A stretch of 64,000 bases of DNA from Nansenia antarctica (Eukaryota > Chordata > Actinopteri > Argentiniformes > Microstomatidae). The stretch is taken from contig OZ022346.1 of the NCBI GenBank assembly GCA_963989245.1, forward strand, positions 5,153,881 to 5,217,880, read 5' to 3'. The position numbers and the translations under genes are program-made. Shown here piece by piece: positions 19,896 to 29,150 of this stretch (positions are counted from its first letter, which is position 1; every line of letters starts with the position of its first letter). The notes under the pieces were generated by a model. It saw only the letters and a list, made by a program, of their open reading frames with translations, made no database searches and was not told where the DNA came from.

Positions 19896-20150
19896 ATGTC
19901 CGTAGATAAGATAGTGAAAGGGGGTGCCCAGAAAACTAGGGAGAAAAAAAGTAAGAAGCTAGCAGAGGATGCCTCAAAATGTCAGAAACTGACAGATATG
20001 TTCTCTGCATCGACTGTGGGGGCTAGGCCTACTACAGCTGCGGCTGCCACAGCAAAATCTTTACCGCTAACTAACGTTAGCAGTAGCACTGATGTGCCGT
20101 TAGCAATTGAGGAGGAGACAGAGGACACAGCTAGAGAGGTAAGCAATGTT
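19896..20150 (+). pseudogene. hAT transposase N-terminal piece
   Basis: Opens MSVDKIVKGGAQKTREKKSK and then KCQKLTDMFSAS, a basic N-terminus followed by a short KLTDMF-type motif as in ZMYM1-like hAT proteins. It ends in a possible donor (REVSNVV region, GAG|GTAAGC at 20139). Likely the first exon of the element's transposase. Confidence 0.65.
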
Positions 20151-20729
20151 GTTACTTGGTTTTACAAAAGCAAAGTTATGTTAGTCGCTTGCATTGGCCA
20201 GATTAAGGGAGCAGCAGCAGAGAATGTCTTATGACTTATGCTAACCCGTACAGGCAGCATGATTGCATTGCGCTTCACCAGGACTTGGCTGGAATTCATG
20301 CACACACAGTGATCTCTCTCGTGGTGTAACGTTAGTGCTGCTTGGCTGTGGACTCTATAGCTAACGTTAGATGGGGGTGTTCTGCATTTTGTGACTTTCT
20401 ATTTTGTTGCTAGCTAGCAAGTTGAGGTATCACTGTCACTGACATAAATGCAATACCAACAATGGGTGTTAATAATACTTTTTATTTGAAAAATATTTTT
20501 AAAAAAATCTACACTAGCCTAGTTCAGAACTAATGAATGCTTTTTATTGCATGGAGAAATAAAACTCATGCAGTCTGCAACCCAATAATGTTGTCTTGCA
20601 ACCTTCCATTTGAAATGACTGGGCTTCTGGTGTAACATAATGCAATCATGCAGCCTGTGTGTACATGTAAATGAGAACTTTGCTGATTTTGACAACCAGT
20701 TAGTTTACTTCTCTGTCCATGTCTTGTTG

Positions 20730-21296
20730 AACCAGGTTGAGCTGCTGCTGCCCTCCCCAGAAAAGCAGAGTGTCAGGGAAAGAGAGGAAAAGGAGAGAGA
20801 AAAAGATGAAACAGAGGAAACAGAGTGCCACGTTCAGGACTTCAATTACTTTGCCTGTCCTGAGCCTTCCATGCTAGATCACTTTTTAGATTACCACCCT
20901 CAGCAGAGAACCAAAAATACAGCGGCACAAAAGTATTTCACATGTGCAGATGGCACCAGTAGGAAGTGGCTCACATATTGCGAAGAACAGCATACATTGT
21001 TTTGTTTTGTCTGTATGGCATTTGGCAATAGCACTGACCCCAGAAAATGTATTACTGGAATGACAGGATGGAGACGTGCGCAACAGAATGTGGAGGAGCA
21101 TGAAAAGAGTGCTAGAAAAGGAGATATCCAGAGCAAGTTTGCTGGCAGTCAGATGTCTGCTCATAGGCAGCAAGTAAGAAAGAAACGCCAGGTTTTGGAG
21201 TGTGTTGTGGATGTGGTGAAAGTGATAGGCAAGAGGGGCTTGAGCTACATAGGGGGTTTTACAAATGGTATATTCAACAGACTGCCAGCATGTTGA
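20730..21296 (+). pseudogene. hAT transposase TTF-type zinc-finger region, truncated
   Basis: Contains NTAAQKYFTCADGTSRKWLT, then LFCFVCMAFG and GWRRAQQNVEEHEKSARKGD, the TTF/BED-like zinc-finger pattern (C-x2-C and later H) of ZMYM-type hAT transposases. It is followed by a VLECVVDVVKVIGKRGLSYI segment and an early stop. No RNase-H-like catalytic core remains before the right terminal repeat. Confidence 0.8.
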
Positions 21297-21465
21297 TCGG
21301 CGGTGTCGGACCGATTGTGTTGGGCCGGTCTGAGCCACATGGCAGGGCCTAATTTTTGTCCCAGTCCAGCCCTGAGCATGCCCCCATAACCTGTGCCCCA
21401 CCCAAAATGTTTAGCACCAGCCGCCACTGGTACTAAGGTAGGCCTACTACTTAGTACCTACTAAC

Positions 21466-22190
21466 TAGGGGTGTAAATCACCAGCTTCATCACGATACGA
21501 TATTATATCGATTTGTTTGTATGACGATACCATGTTTGACGATATCACAATGTCAGTCACGATACGATTTCGATTCGATTCAAGATCGATATGATCGATA
21601 TGACGCGATATCATATGCCAATCTAACACAATTATCAACTCACAAAAACAACTAGAATATGATTTGACCATTTTATTTGTGAGCTCTTCCAGGTATCCAG
21701 CATTTAAATCATATTGTATTATACAGTATTCTTCTGTTACAAAAAGAAAAATAGACCCGTTCACTAGTCTCACAAACAAGAGATATTCAGCTTTAAAACA
21801 TTAATGTCCTATGAAACAAAACTGGAAGAACTTGTCCCCCCTTTAAAAACGGAATGTTTCTCGTGTCTTCACACCGTCACCGGAGACAATTCATTCACCG
21901 AGTTGCGGGACGCTGTGGGTGCGTTCGTAAATTCGCTCTGGAAATCTGATCACCACTCAAGGAATGCCTCTTGTCCAATCAGATGTCTTGGTCCCTTTAT
22001 GACGTTGATACCACTGTGCGCTCCAGCGTTCTAAGAGGGAGTTTACGAATGCAGCCTATGCAAATTCAAAATAAAGGTGTATCTTTAAGATGACGATATA
22101 GATCGATGTTTTTACATTGCGTCGATGTAATCAGATCGTTAGTCAATGAATCGATGCATCGATGTGAATCGATGTATCGTTACACCCCTA
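21466..22190. mobile_element. hAT-type non-autonomous element, 725 bp
   Basis: Ends TAGGGGTGTAA and TTACACCCCTA with perfect 8-bp flanks CTACTAAC at 21458-21465 and 22191-22198. Both sub-ends are rich in ATCGAT/GATATC words (CACGATACGATATTATATCG; GAATCGATGCATCGATGTG). No transposase. Confidence 0.88.
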
Positions 22191-22198
22191 CTACTAAC

Positions 22199-23190
22199 CC
22201 TTCACCCATAACGGCTATCTACTAGTGCTACTGTGCATGATATTTCTATTGTAATCATGGGAGATAAATGTTCAAAGAAGAAACGAAAGCAAACGCTGTT
22301 GGGGGGACTGGAGGTGAAGACGTTAAGACCACGGCAAATCAACTGAAGAACTACAAATCCCAGATGACAGGCGCACCATTAATACTGTTGGCTAATACAG
22401 TTGTATACGACGCTGTTTACTAACGTTAACTCAAGTTAACAACAGAAAGTTACCTGCTGGGTATCCATGTTGATGAATGTGAATACATCGTTGTCAGTAT
22501 GATAGTTTTCTGAACGTGTCAATAGTGATATAACTATATTAATAGTTTCTGTATCTAAAGCAAGTGAAAGAAATGTCGCTTATTCTTTGTTCAACTATTG
22601 TCGTGTATGTCACGAAGTTGTCCACGAAGTGTGGAGTTAGTTAGTTTATATAACTATATTAATAGTTTCTGTATCGTAACTGTTTCAAAGTGCTGCTTGC
22701 TAGCGCCGCTGTTTACTAACGTTAACTCAAGTTAACAACAGAAAGTTACCTGCTGGGTATCCATGTTGATGAATGTGTCTACGCGCTAGCGCCGCTTTTT
22801 GAAAAAGCGCTTCCTGTTGTTGAGAGTCTGGTTGCTAGGGAACCGAGACGCTTCCTCCTCCCAGGACAGTCTCGAGCTCCTATTCTCATAACACTTTTAC
22901 ACACACCAAAATTATTTTAAAATAAGTCCATGTAAGCACTAATGTGATTGAAGATAATACAACAATAAAAAAATAAGTTTCCAAAAACTTGTTGTTTGAT
23001 TATGTTTTAGCAAAAGACTAAAATTGCTGTTTATTGTACTGCTGTTTATTGTTGTTTATTGTTTTTTAGTTGTTTTTACTGGCTGTGCGTTTGTTCTTCT
23101 TATTCTTGTTCTCTCCGCGGACTGTAGTGAGTACCTACTGAGAAAAGCTCTATACAAAATAGTCATGCATTGTAATTCTTGAATAAGTTC
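22199..23190. other. Intergenic with a ~70-bp direct repeat
   Basis: The block GTTAACTCAAGTTAACAACA with following GAAAGTTACCTGCTGGGTAT occurs at about 22418 and 22715, and TATAACTATATTAATAGTTT at 22528 and 22647. A segment at 22322-22375 is an inverted partial copy of 17545-17585 outside the hAT pair, so an older element may enclose the whole 17.2-22.4 kb block. No gene supported. Confidence 0.5.
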
Positions 23191-23195
23191 ACAGC

Positions 23196-23895
23196 ATCTT
23201 TAATAATAATAATAATAATAATAATAACTTTTATTTGTATAGCACTTTTACTGCAAACATTGCAGCTCAAAGTGCTCCAATGCTATACATTGATTTTGTG
23301 TGTGTTTTTTTTTTTTTTTTACATTAAATACAATATTAATTACATAAATGTTTTACATTGCATTCCAGTGCTTTACATTGCAGTGCATCCCTGATCCTGA
23401 GGGTGGCGCCACAAGACAGTTCTGATGCCTCTCACGTGGTTCAACCCTTTATCCTCCATTTCATTTTAGATTAGATTCAACTTTATTGTCATCGCAGAGT
23501 ACAAGTACAATACAATGAAATGCAGCATGAAATGCAGCATCCAACTAGAAATGAAAATAGTGATATAAGGCATGTCTACCTAGTACAAAAACTGTGGGAG
23601 GAGTAGCCGGTGCAAACTTTGGTTATAAGAATAAATAAATGAAGAATATATAAGAGCAATAACATAATATAGCCTAGTGCTGCTTGCTACAGCAAGCACA
23701 CTAATAACACAGAAATATCCTATTAAATAACAGAACATGGACCTGTCTCTACCGTACTTGCCATTCTGTACCTATCACTTATCACTATCATGTTTTATAT
23801 CACTATTTGCACTTCTGGTTAGATGCTAAACTGCATTTCGTTGTCTGGTATGTACTGTGCAATGACAGTAAAGTTGAATCTAATCTAATCTAATC
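23196..23895. repeat. Retroelement 3' tails, two in opposite orientation
   Basis: An (ATA)n-TTTATTTGTATAGCAC tail lies at 23196-23280. At 23467-23530 AGATTAGATTCAACTTTATT begins a minus-strand tail, and at 23828-23895 GCATTTCGTTGTCTGG to AATCTAATCT is a plus-strand tail of the same family. The two face away from each other around ~300 bp. Confidence 0.6.
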
Positions 23896-24741
23896 TGTCT
23901 CGGTCACATGGATGACATGGGAAGCGAAAATCATGTTCTTCTGTCCTAGATTTCATAGCCTATTTTTCTGCCCTGCCTCAATGCTGCTGCAACCTAAAAT
24001 GCTGACTCCTGAAAGTTCCTCACTTCATTCTGTACTTCATGGGGTGCGTTGTTATAGAGCTTTTGGCTCTACTCCAAAACGTTGGATTTGAAATCAAACT
24101 ATTACTGTACGCTGGTTATGTTCTCTGGTGATGCTCTGCCAGCCCTGTGCTGTGCCTCCTCGTAGGCCCAGAGCAGGGCCCCAGATCAGCCCTCTATCTA
24201 ACAGGTTAATTATTTAAAGAAAGTAGGCTGATGGTGAAAAGATTCTTCTAGCCTCTGACCTCCTTCATCCTGGTGCTGCTCTGCGCACTGTGACCTGCTA
24301 ACAGGATCTGGCCCAAGGTCACACCAGTTACCGGTGGCTCTACTCTACTGTAGGCCAGATGTCTGTTGATTGTCTGTTGAATTATATTTAGGTGCAAGTA
24401 TGCTTTCGCTCCAGGGAACTATTGCTTTGTCTTGATAGAGCATCCTATTAGAACCGTGAAGAAGGAGATTGTCGAGATTGTTGTCACTTTAATTACAGGT
24501 GTCATGGAATTTATTAGAATTTTCAGCAGAAATTTTCAGCAGAAAGCAAAGATAAAAGCGATACAGCTTGTCTTGCTCAAAATAATAAATGAAATTAAAA
24601 GTGTTTCTTTAAAAAGTAAAAATAATAATGGATAATGGATTGGAGAGAGGATAGATGAGCTCATCTGTCCTGCCTAGCCTCCAATAATAGTGGTAGCTAG
24701 CTAGCTCCACAGACCAGAACTGGAACTCTGCCTTGTCTCTG
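23896..24741. other. 3' flank of the jacalin-like gene; nothing recognised
   Basis: No gene, RNA or bounded repeat supported. Confidence 0.5.
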
Positions 24742-24960
24742 TCAGTGCAGGCTGTTTGGGGCACTGTTCACCACAGCCCAGTGAGCTCCAATGGAAGTGA
24801 TGCCACCATGGACCCGTCCACTGATGAAGACCAGCTCAGCCTGGCTGTGGCTGGGGTACAGATTGTAGGAGGAACCAGTAGGCTGGCCCGCAGAGAGAGT
24901 GCGCCCCCTATTAGTGGTGAACACCACTACTTGGATATAGTGAGCGTACTTCCCCGAGAC
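24742..24960 (-). CDS. Jacalin-like last coding exon
   Basis: Begins VSGKYAHY directly after the CAG that flanks the TIR element and runs to SIGAHWAVVNSAPNSLH and a TGA stop. GRTLSAGQPTGSSYNLYPSH and the GRVHGG-ITSIG-HW end are typical of fish ZG16-like jacalin domains. Confidence 0.88.
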   Translation of the reverse strand, partial: VSGKYAHYIQVVVFTTNRGRTLSAGQPTGSSYNLYPSHSQAELVFISGRVHGGITSIGAHWAVVNSAPNSLH

Positions 24961-25435
24961 CTGGGGGTCATTCCACTAAAGGTGGATCAGTTTAGCTGCG
25001 ATATAAATAAATGCGGCGCTCAGGCAACTCGAGATTGGAATTCAAGCCTCAGGTGATTCCTCGAACGAGGATCAGCCTTGTGTCATCAGTGTTCACAGAA
25101 GACAGGCTTACAAATCTTCGATATGGGCGCGTGCACGCAGACATAAAAAGCCCTGAAGTGTCGATCTGTCGAAATGAAGATACTCCACTCTGCAGGGGTA
25201 CTACATTTGCGCAGCATTCCGAATTATTGATTTTTATGAAGACGGAAAAATAAGATGTAAAATAGTGCAATACTGCCGCAATTAACAAGGCGAGGGAAAT
25301 GGTTTGGCAAGAAATTGCTGACCGATTAAATGCGTAGGTCATACTAGCCCCAGTTATTGTTATATGTTCATATTTTAATAAATGAATATTACTACTGTGG
25401 TGATATCCGCAGCAGGCTACAAACCGTCATATCGC

Positions 25436-25560
25436 CACAATGGCCTAGTGGTATCGACCGCTGCCATAGGATTTATTCGTCATTTTATATCAGTGGTTCG
25501 AATCCCTCTTCAGACGCACTTTTTACTGCATTTCGTTGTCTGAATCTAATCTAAAATCTC
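25436..25560 (+). mobile_element. tRNA-headed SINE with a LINE-type tail
   Basis: A box AATGGCCTAGTGGTAT and B box GGTTCGAATCCC about 50 bp apart are followed by GCATTTCGTTGTCTGAATCT, the same 3' end as the retroelement tails at 23828 and (inverted) 26360. The acceptor stem does not pair, so it is not a functional tRNA gene. Confidence 0.7.
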
Positions 25561-25689
25561 ATCTAAAAAAGTATTGTAGGCTATAAAATTATGGTGCAGG
25601 CTAATTTACAAGAACTGACACGATTACAATGGTGTTTGAAACCTTTGCATGAAGGCTTCGGTTAAATGTAAAAAATAAAATAAAAAATG

Positions 25690-25772
25690 ACTTAATCGAG
25701 TCTCGAACTCGCAACCTTTGGAACTCGAGTCCGCAGCCTTAACCACTACGCCAGCCAGACCGCTGTGATGAC
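25690..25772 (-). mobile_element. tRNA-like relic
   Basis: Minus strand has TGGCGTAGTGGTTAAGGC (A box) and GCGAGTTCGAGACTCG (B-box arm). The anticodon-like loop would read CGA, but the acceptor ends do not pair, so a tRNA-derived repeat is more likely than a tRNA gene. Confidence 0.55.
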
Positions 25773-26228
25773 GGCAATGCAAGTTGAGACAATTACTTTT
25801 TTTTTTTACACTCTTTTCTTTATTGATATATCGATCTATCTATCACAATTTCAAAATATCAAGTTATCTATCACACAATCAAACTATCTATCGATCGATC
25901 ACACTTTCAAAATATCAAATTATCTATCTATCACACAGTCAAACTATCTAATCTATCTATCTCGTGTGAAGTGGGAACTAATATTTCCTAGGGAGGAACT
26001 GTCGTTCGGGATGTAGTTTCCGCCTGTGAGCCTTTTTTGATGCGCGTCTCACTATAGCCTGTGTTTTAGCCTGGTCGCGACCAGGCTAGTTATATCTGAC
26101 TCAGAAGGAGCTCAACCAAGCAGCGAATTATTTGAGCCACATTGATGGCACCGAACACAAGCTAACATTATCGAGGCTTAAAACTTTATCGAGGCTTAGA
26201 ACTTTATCGAGCTTCGTGGAATACCCCC

Positions 26229-26328
26229 CTGAACGATGTATTCGCCCTCAAAGAGCTCCATCACCTGCTCAGTGCCGCTCTTGTATCCCACAACGGGAGA
26301 CCATGTGAAGTCGTAGCGGAACTGGAAG
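26229..26328 (-). CDS. Jacalin-like exon, central part
   Basis: Starts GFQFRYDFTWSPVVGYKSG after a TTTCTCAG acceptor and ends EGEYIVQ exactly where the TIR element begins. No GT donor follows CAG directly; the next bases are GGGGG of the element end. Confidence 0.85.
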
Positions 26329-26344
26329 CTGAGAAAGCACAATA

Positions 26345-26440
26345 GAGATCGTATTGTGATAATTAGATTAGATTAGATTAGATTTAACTTTATTGTCAAT
26401 GCAGTGAAGTACCAGACAACGAAATGCAATGATAATACAA
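26345..26440 (-). repeat. Retroelement 3' tail with (AGATT)n
   Basis: ATTAGATTAGATTAGATTAG then TTTAACTTTATTGTCAATGC and ACAACGAAATGCA, the inverted form of the tail at 23828-23895. It lies in the intron between two jacalin exons. Confidence 0.7.
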
Positions 26441-26547
26441 TATAACTATATTTAATTTGTCTGATATAACTATACATTTCAAACTAACATGTTAGCTGTA
26501 TTTGCATTTGCAAGGAGAGAAGACAAATGTATTCCTGTGATATTTAC

Positions 26548-26653
26548 CCTGTGATGTAGTTATTGTTTGTCTCCCACACACGCACAGCTGTGATCCTGCC
26601 TTCTCCAGTCAGAGTGTACTGGCTTCCAATGTCAGACCCCACGGCAGGAGAAT
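26548..26653 (-). CDS. Jacalin-like exon, 3' part (after MITE)
   Basis: Encodes DSPAVGSDIGSQYTLTGEGR and RVWETNNNYITG up to an ACAGG|GTAAAT donor. Together with 26957-26979 it forms one exon; the AT dinucleotide is present at both MITE borders. Confidence 0.85.
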
Positions 26654-26956
26654 CCGCTTGTTAAGTCGTGACGTATTTCCGGGGCCAACGTTGGCTGAGG
26701 CGCTGTCTTCGAGATGCCGAAATAATAATAATAATTAATTATATTTATATAGCGCTTTTCCGAGGCTCAAATACCCTGACAATATGGAGAAAACGGTAAA
26801 GTGCTGTGTCCCTTGTTGTATGAATAGATCCGAGTCTAAAAAACGATTAAACTGTCATTCTACCGCTGTAGTTCACAGGTACTCCGGTGCGGAGAATTTC
26901 TGATTTGGACTCGGAAATGGCTAAACGTCACTTTTGACGTCAGACTTAACAAGCGG
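26654..26956. mobile_element. ISL2EU-type MITE with a THAP-domain remnant, inserted in a jacalin exon
   Basis: Inverted ends CCGCTTGTTAAGTC / GACTTAACAAGCGG with AT on both sides (26652-26653 and 26957-26958). ISL2EU elements make a 2-bp AT duplication. The plus strand has an ATG-CCG-AA start, then after a nested retro-tail (about 26720-26785) continues TVKCCVPCCMNRSESKK, a THAP-type zinc-finger opening (C-x4-C pattern after MPK). The piece ends soon after. Confidence 0.75.
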
Positions 26957-26984
26957 ATAGGAGTAGAACTGTGGCTGTACTGGA

Positions 26985-28108
26985 GAGAGAGAGGAGACAT
27001 GGATTACTAGTGAGAGAGAGTAGACATGGATTACTAGTGAGAGAGAGGAGACACGGATTACTAGTGAGAGAGAGGAGACACGGATTACTAGTGAGAGAGA
27101 GGAGACACGGATTACTAGTGAGAGAGAGGAGACACGGATTACTAGTGAGAGAGAGGAGACACGGATTACTAGTGAGAGAGAGGAGACACGGATTACTAGT
27201 GAGAGAGAGTAGACATGGATTACTAGTGAGAGAGAGGAGACACGGATTACTAGTGAGAGAGAGGAGACACGGATTACTAGTGAGAGAGAGGAGACACAGA
27301 TTACTAGTGAGAGAGAGGAGACATGGATTACTAGTGAGAGAGGAGACATGGATACTAGTGAGAGAGAGTAGACATGGATTACTAGTGAGAGAGAGGAGAC
27401 ATGGATTACTAGTGAGAGAGAGGAGACACGGATTACTAGTGAGAGAGAGGAGACACGGATTACTAGTGAGAGAGAGGAGACACGGATTACTAGTGAGAGA
27501 GAGGAGACATGGATTACTAGTGAGAGAGAGGAGACATGGATACTAGTGAGAGAGAGTAGACACGGATTACTAGTGAGAGAGAGGAGACACGGATTACTAG
27601 TGAGAGAGAGGAGACACGGATTACTAGTGAGAGAGAGGAGACACGGATTACTAGTGAGAGAGAGGAGACACGGATTACTAGTGAGAGAGGAGACACGGAT
27701 TACTAGTGAGAGAGTAGACATGGATTACTAGTGAGAGAGAGGAGACATGGATTACTAGTGAGAGAGAGGAGACACGGATTACTAGTGAGAGAGAGGAGAC
27801 ATGGATACTAGTGAGAGAGAGGAGACATGGATTACTAGTGAGAGAGAGTAGACACGGATTACTAGTGAGAGAGAGGAGACATGGATTACTAGTGAGAGAG
27901 AGGAGACATGGATTACTAGTGAGAGAGGAGACACGGATTACTAGTGAGAGAGAGGAGACATGGATTACTAGTGAGAGAGAGGAGACATGGATTACTAGTG
28001 AGAGAGAGGAGACATGGATTACTAGTGAGAGAGAGTAGACACGGATTACTAGTGAGAGAGAGTAGACACGGATTACTAGTGAGAGAGAGGAGACACGGAT
28101 TACTAGTG
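26985..28108. repeat. 27-bp minisatellite, about 41 copies, 5' of the jacalin exon
   Basis: Unit AGTGAGAGAGAGGAGACACG plus GATTACT. Variants: GGAGACATGG, GTAGACACGG and units lacking one GA or one T. It ends 5 bp from the acceptor of the jacalin exon, whose pyrimidine tract (CTCCTCTCTCTCTCCAG on the minus strand) is a unit variant. Confidence 0.97.
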
Positions 28109-28419
28109 CTACTTGATGTAAATCACATTTACAGACTCCCTATAATGATTGACAATTTATATCAGTAGTTCATTTTTTAAATTACATTTGGGAAGGGTAG
28201 CTGATGAAAAGTAAAAAAAAGAAAAAAGAAAAGAAAAGAAAATAATAATAAAAAATAATAAAATAAATATTAACCCTGGTTGAATAAAGGATAAATAAAA
28301 ATGTTTTTTTAAAGATAAGTTAAGAGGATATAAGCCACAGCTGAGGGACAAAGGAGGGACAAAGGAGACTGAAGAGTGTGACGAACAGCATTTGGGGTAT
28401 TTGGAGACAGATATGGTAA

Positions 28420-28461
<42 letters not shown>

Positions 28462-29142
28462 TGGCATGAATGCAACAATATGGCACAAATCATAAGGTAG
28501 AGCAGCAAAAATAAATGTTTTGGTTGGAAAACATTTTAACACTCACTGAATGAACAAGATTACAGAAGACCTAAGACAGATATTCTATGATCATTGTTGT
28601 ATAATAACTCAATATGCTTCATATGTTTCCCCCTCGAATATAGATCATTTTCATTCATCATCGATAGATAATTTTCAACTTAACAAACTTAACTCAACAT
28701 AATTTATTAAACCAAATTCTTGTTCCCTTCTGTATCTTCTTTTTATTAAATCTCAAAACACATACGTATCTGGTAAACTATTCATGATACCTATTACAAT
28801 ATAAAACGTGTTTGCTCACCTGGCATATTAATTACTGGTTGATTCGCTACACTACACTCACAAATTTAAGTCAAACGTTTGACAAAAGCCAATGACTATG
28901 TAGTTGCTTTGCTATTATCTCAGAAAATAACTGAGAAACATTCTACAACCACTACTATAGCTACAGTACCTCTCAATGATTATGGCAAAATAACAAAATA
29001 CTCACATTCTGCACATATTTACCCAGCTATAGGAGTCAATGAAGGAGCCAGAGGAGATGAGATGACCGTCAGTGCGTCCGTGTCTGGTACAGTGTGAGAA
29101 GCATCACTACCTTCAAGTCTCTCCCAATGCTCTTGTCTTACC
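28109..29142. other. Upstream jacalin intron/flank; (CA)n at 28421-28460
   Basis: A/T-rich sequence with a purine tract (28207-28265) and a CA microsatellite. I could not place a signal-peptide exon here. Confidence 0.5.
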
Positions 29143-29150
29143 TTTATATA
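29143..29150 (-). promoter_or_regulatory. Possible TATA box for the jacalin-like gene
   Basis: TATATAAA on the minus strand, followed about 33 bp later by a GAAG|GTAGTG possible donor at 29110/29111, upstream of the lectin exons and in the same orientation. Position and motif are suggestive only. Confidence 0.3.

Larger units (their letters stand above)
17595..21429 (+). mobile_element. hAT transposon relic (ZMYM/TTF-type), 3.8 kb
   Basis: Inverted ends CAGTGGCGGCTGG / CCAGCCGCCACTG with 8-bp flanks CTACTAAG (17587-17594) and GTACTAAG (21430-21437), one mismatch. It contains two transposase-derived coding pieces (19896-20150 and 20730-21296) and a ~1.1 kb minisatellite. The catalytic C-terminal part is missing, so it cannot be autonomous. 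Confidence 0.85.
24964..26228. mobile_element. PIF/Harbinger-type element inserted at IVQ|VSG of the jacalin gene
   Basis: Ends GGGGTCATTCCACTAAAGG and GGGGGTATTCCACGAAGC (as read inward, ~75% alike) with CTG on both sides (24961-24963 and 26229-26231), a 3-bp duplication. The plus strand at 25275-25332 reads INKAREMVWQEIADRLNA, a piece of the Myb/SANT-like protein that Harbinger elements encode. Inside are a tRNA-headed SINE (25436-25560), a second tRNA-like relic (25690-25772, minus), CTAT/CACA-rich repeats and a 22-bp perfect palindrome at 26067-26088. Confidence 0.75.
24742..26979 (-). pseudogene. Jacalin-type lectin gene (ZG16-like), coding sequence split by two DNA transposons
   Basis: Jacalin-domain proteins of this group are secreted carbohydrate-binding lectins. 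Coding pieces in transcript order: 26957-26979 plus 26548-26653 (VQPQFYSY then SPAVGSDIGSQYTLTGEGRI, TAVRVWETNNNYITG), 26229-26328 (FQFRYDFTWSPVVGYKSGTE, VMELFEGEYIVQ) and 24742-24960 (VSGKYAHY, TTNRGRTLSAGQPTGSSYNL, SQAELVFISGRVHGG, ITSIGAHWAVV, stop). The order and spacing match a complete jacalin fold. The first piece is cut by an AT-flanked MITE (26654-26956). The junction IVQ|VSG is cut by a CTG-flanked element (24964-26228). The intron 26329-26547 has normal AG/GT borders. The signal-peptide exon was not found. Two coding interruptions make this a likely pseudogene or disrupted allele; the open frames are otherwise intact, so the insertions look recent. Confidence 0.82.

Noticed and set aside
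25690..25772. Functional tRNA-Ser (CGA) gene on the minus strand
   Set aside because: A and B boxes are present, but the acceptor stem does not pair and the D arm is weak; better explained as a tRNA-derived repeat.
26921..27721. 266-codon open frame (SLSLVIRVS repeats) and its complementary RERRHGLL frames
   Set aside because: Both strands of the 27-bp minisatellite are open because 27 is a multiple of three; no gene.
26985..28108. CRISPR-like array
   Set aside because: Direct tandem units without unique spacers, in a vertebrate genome; it is a minisatellite.
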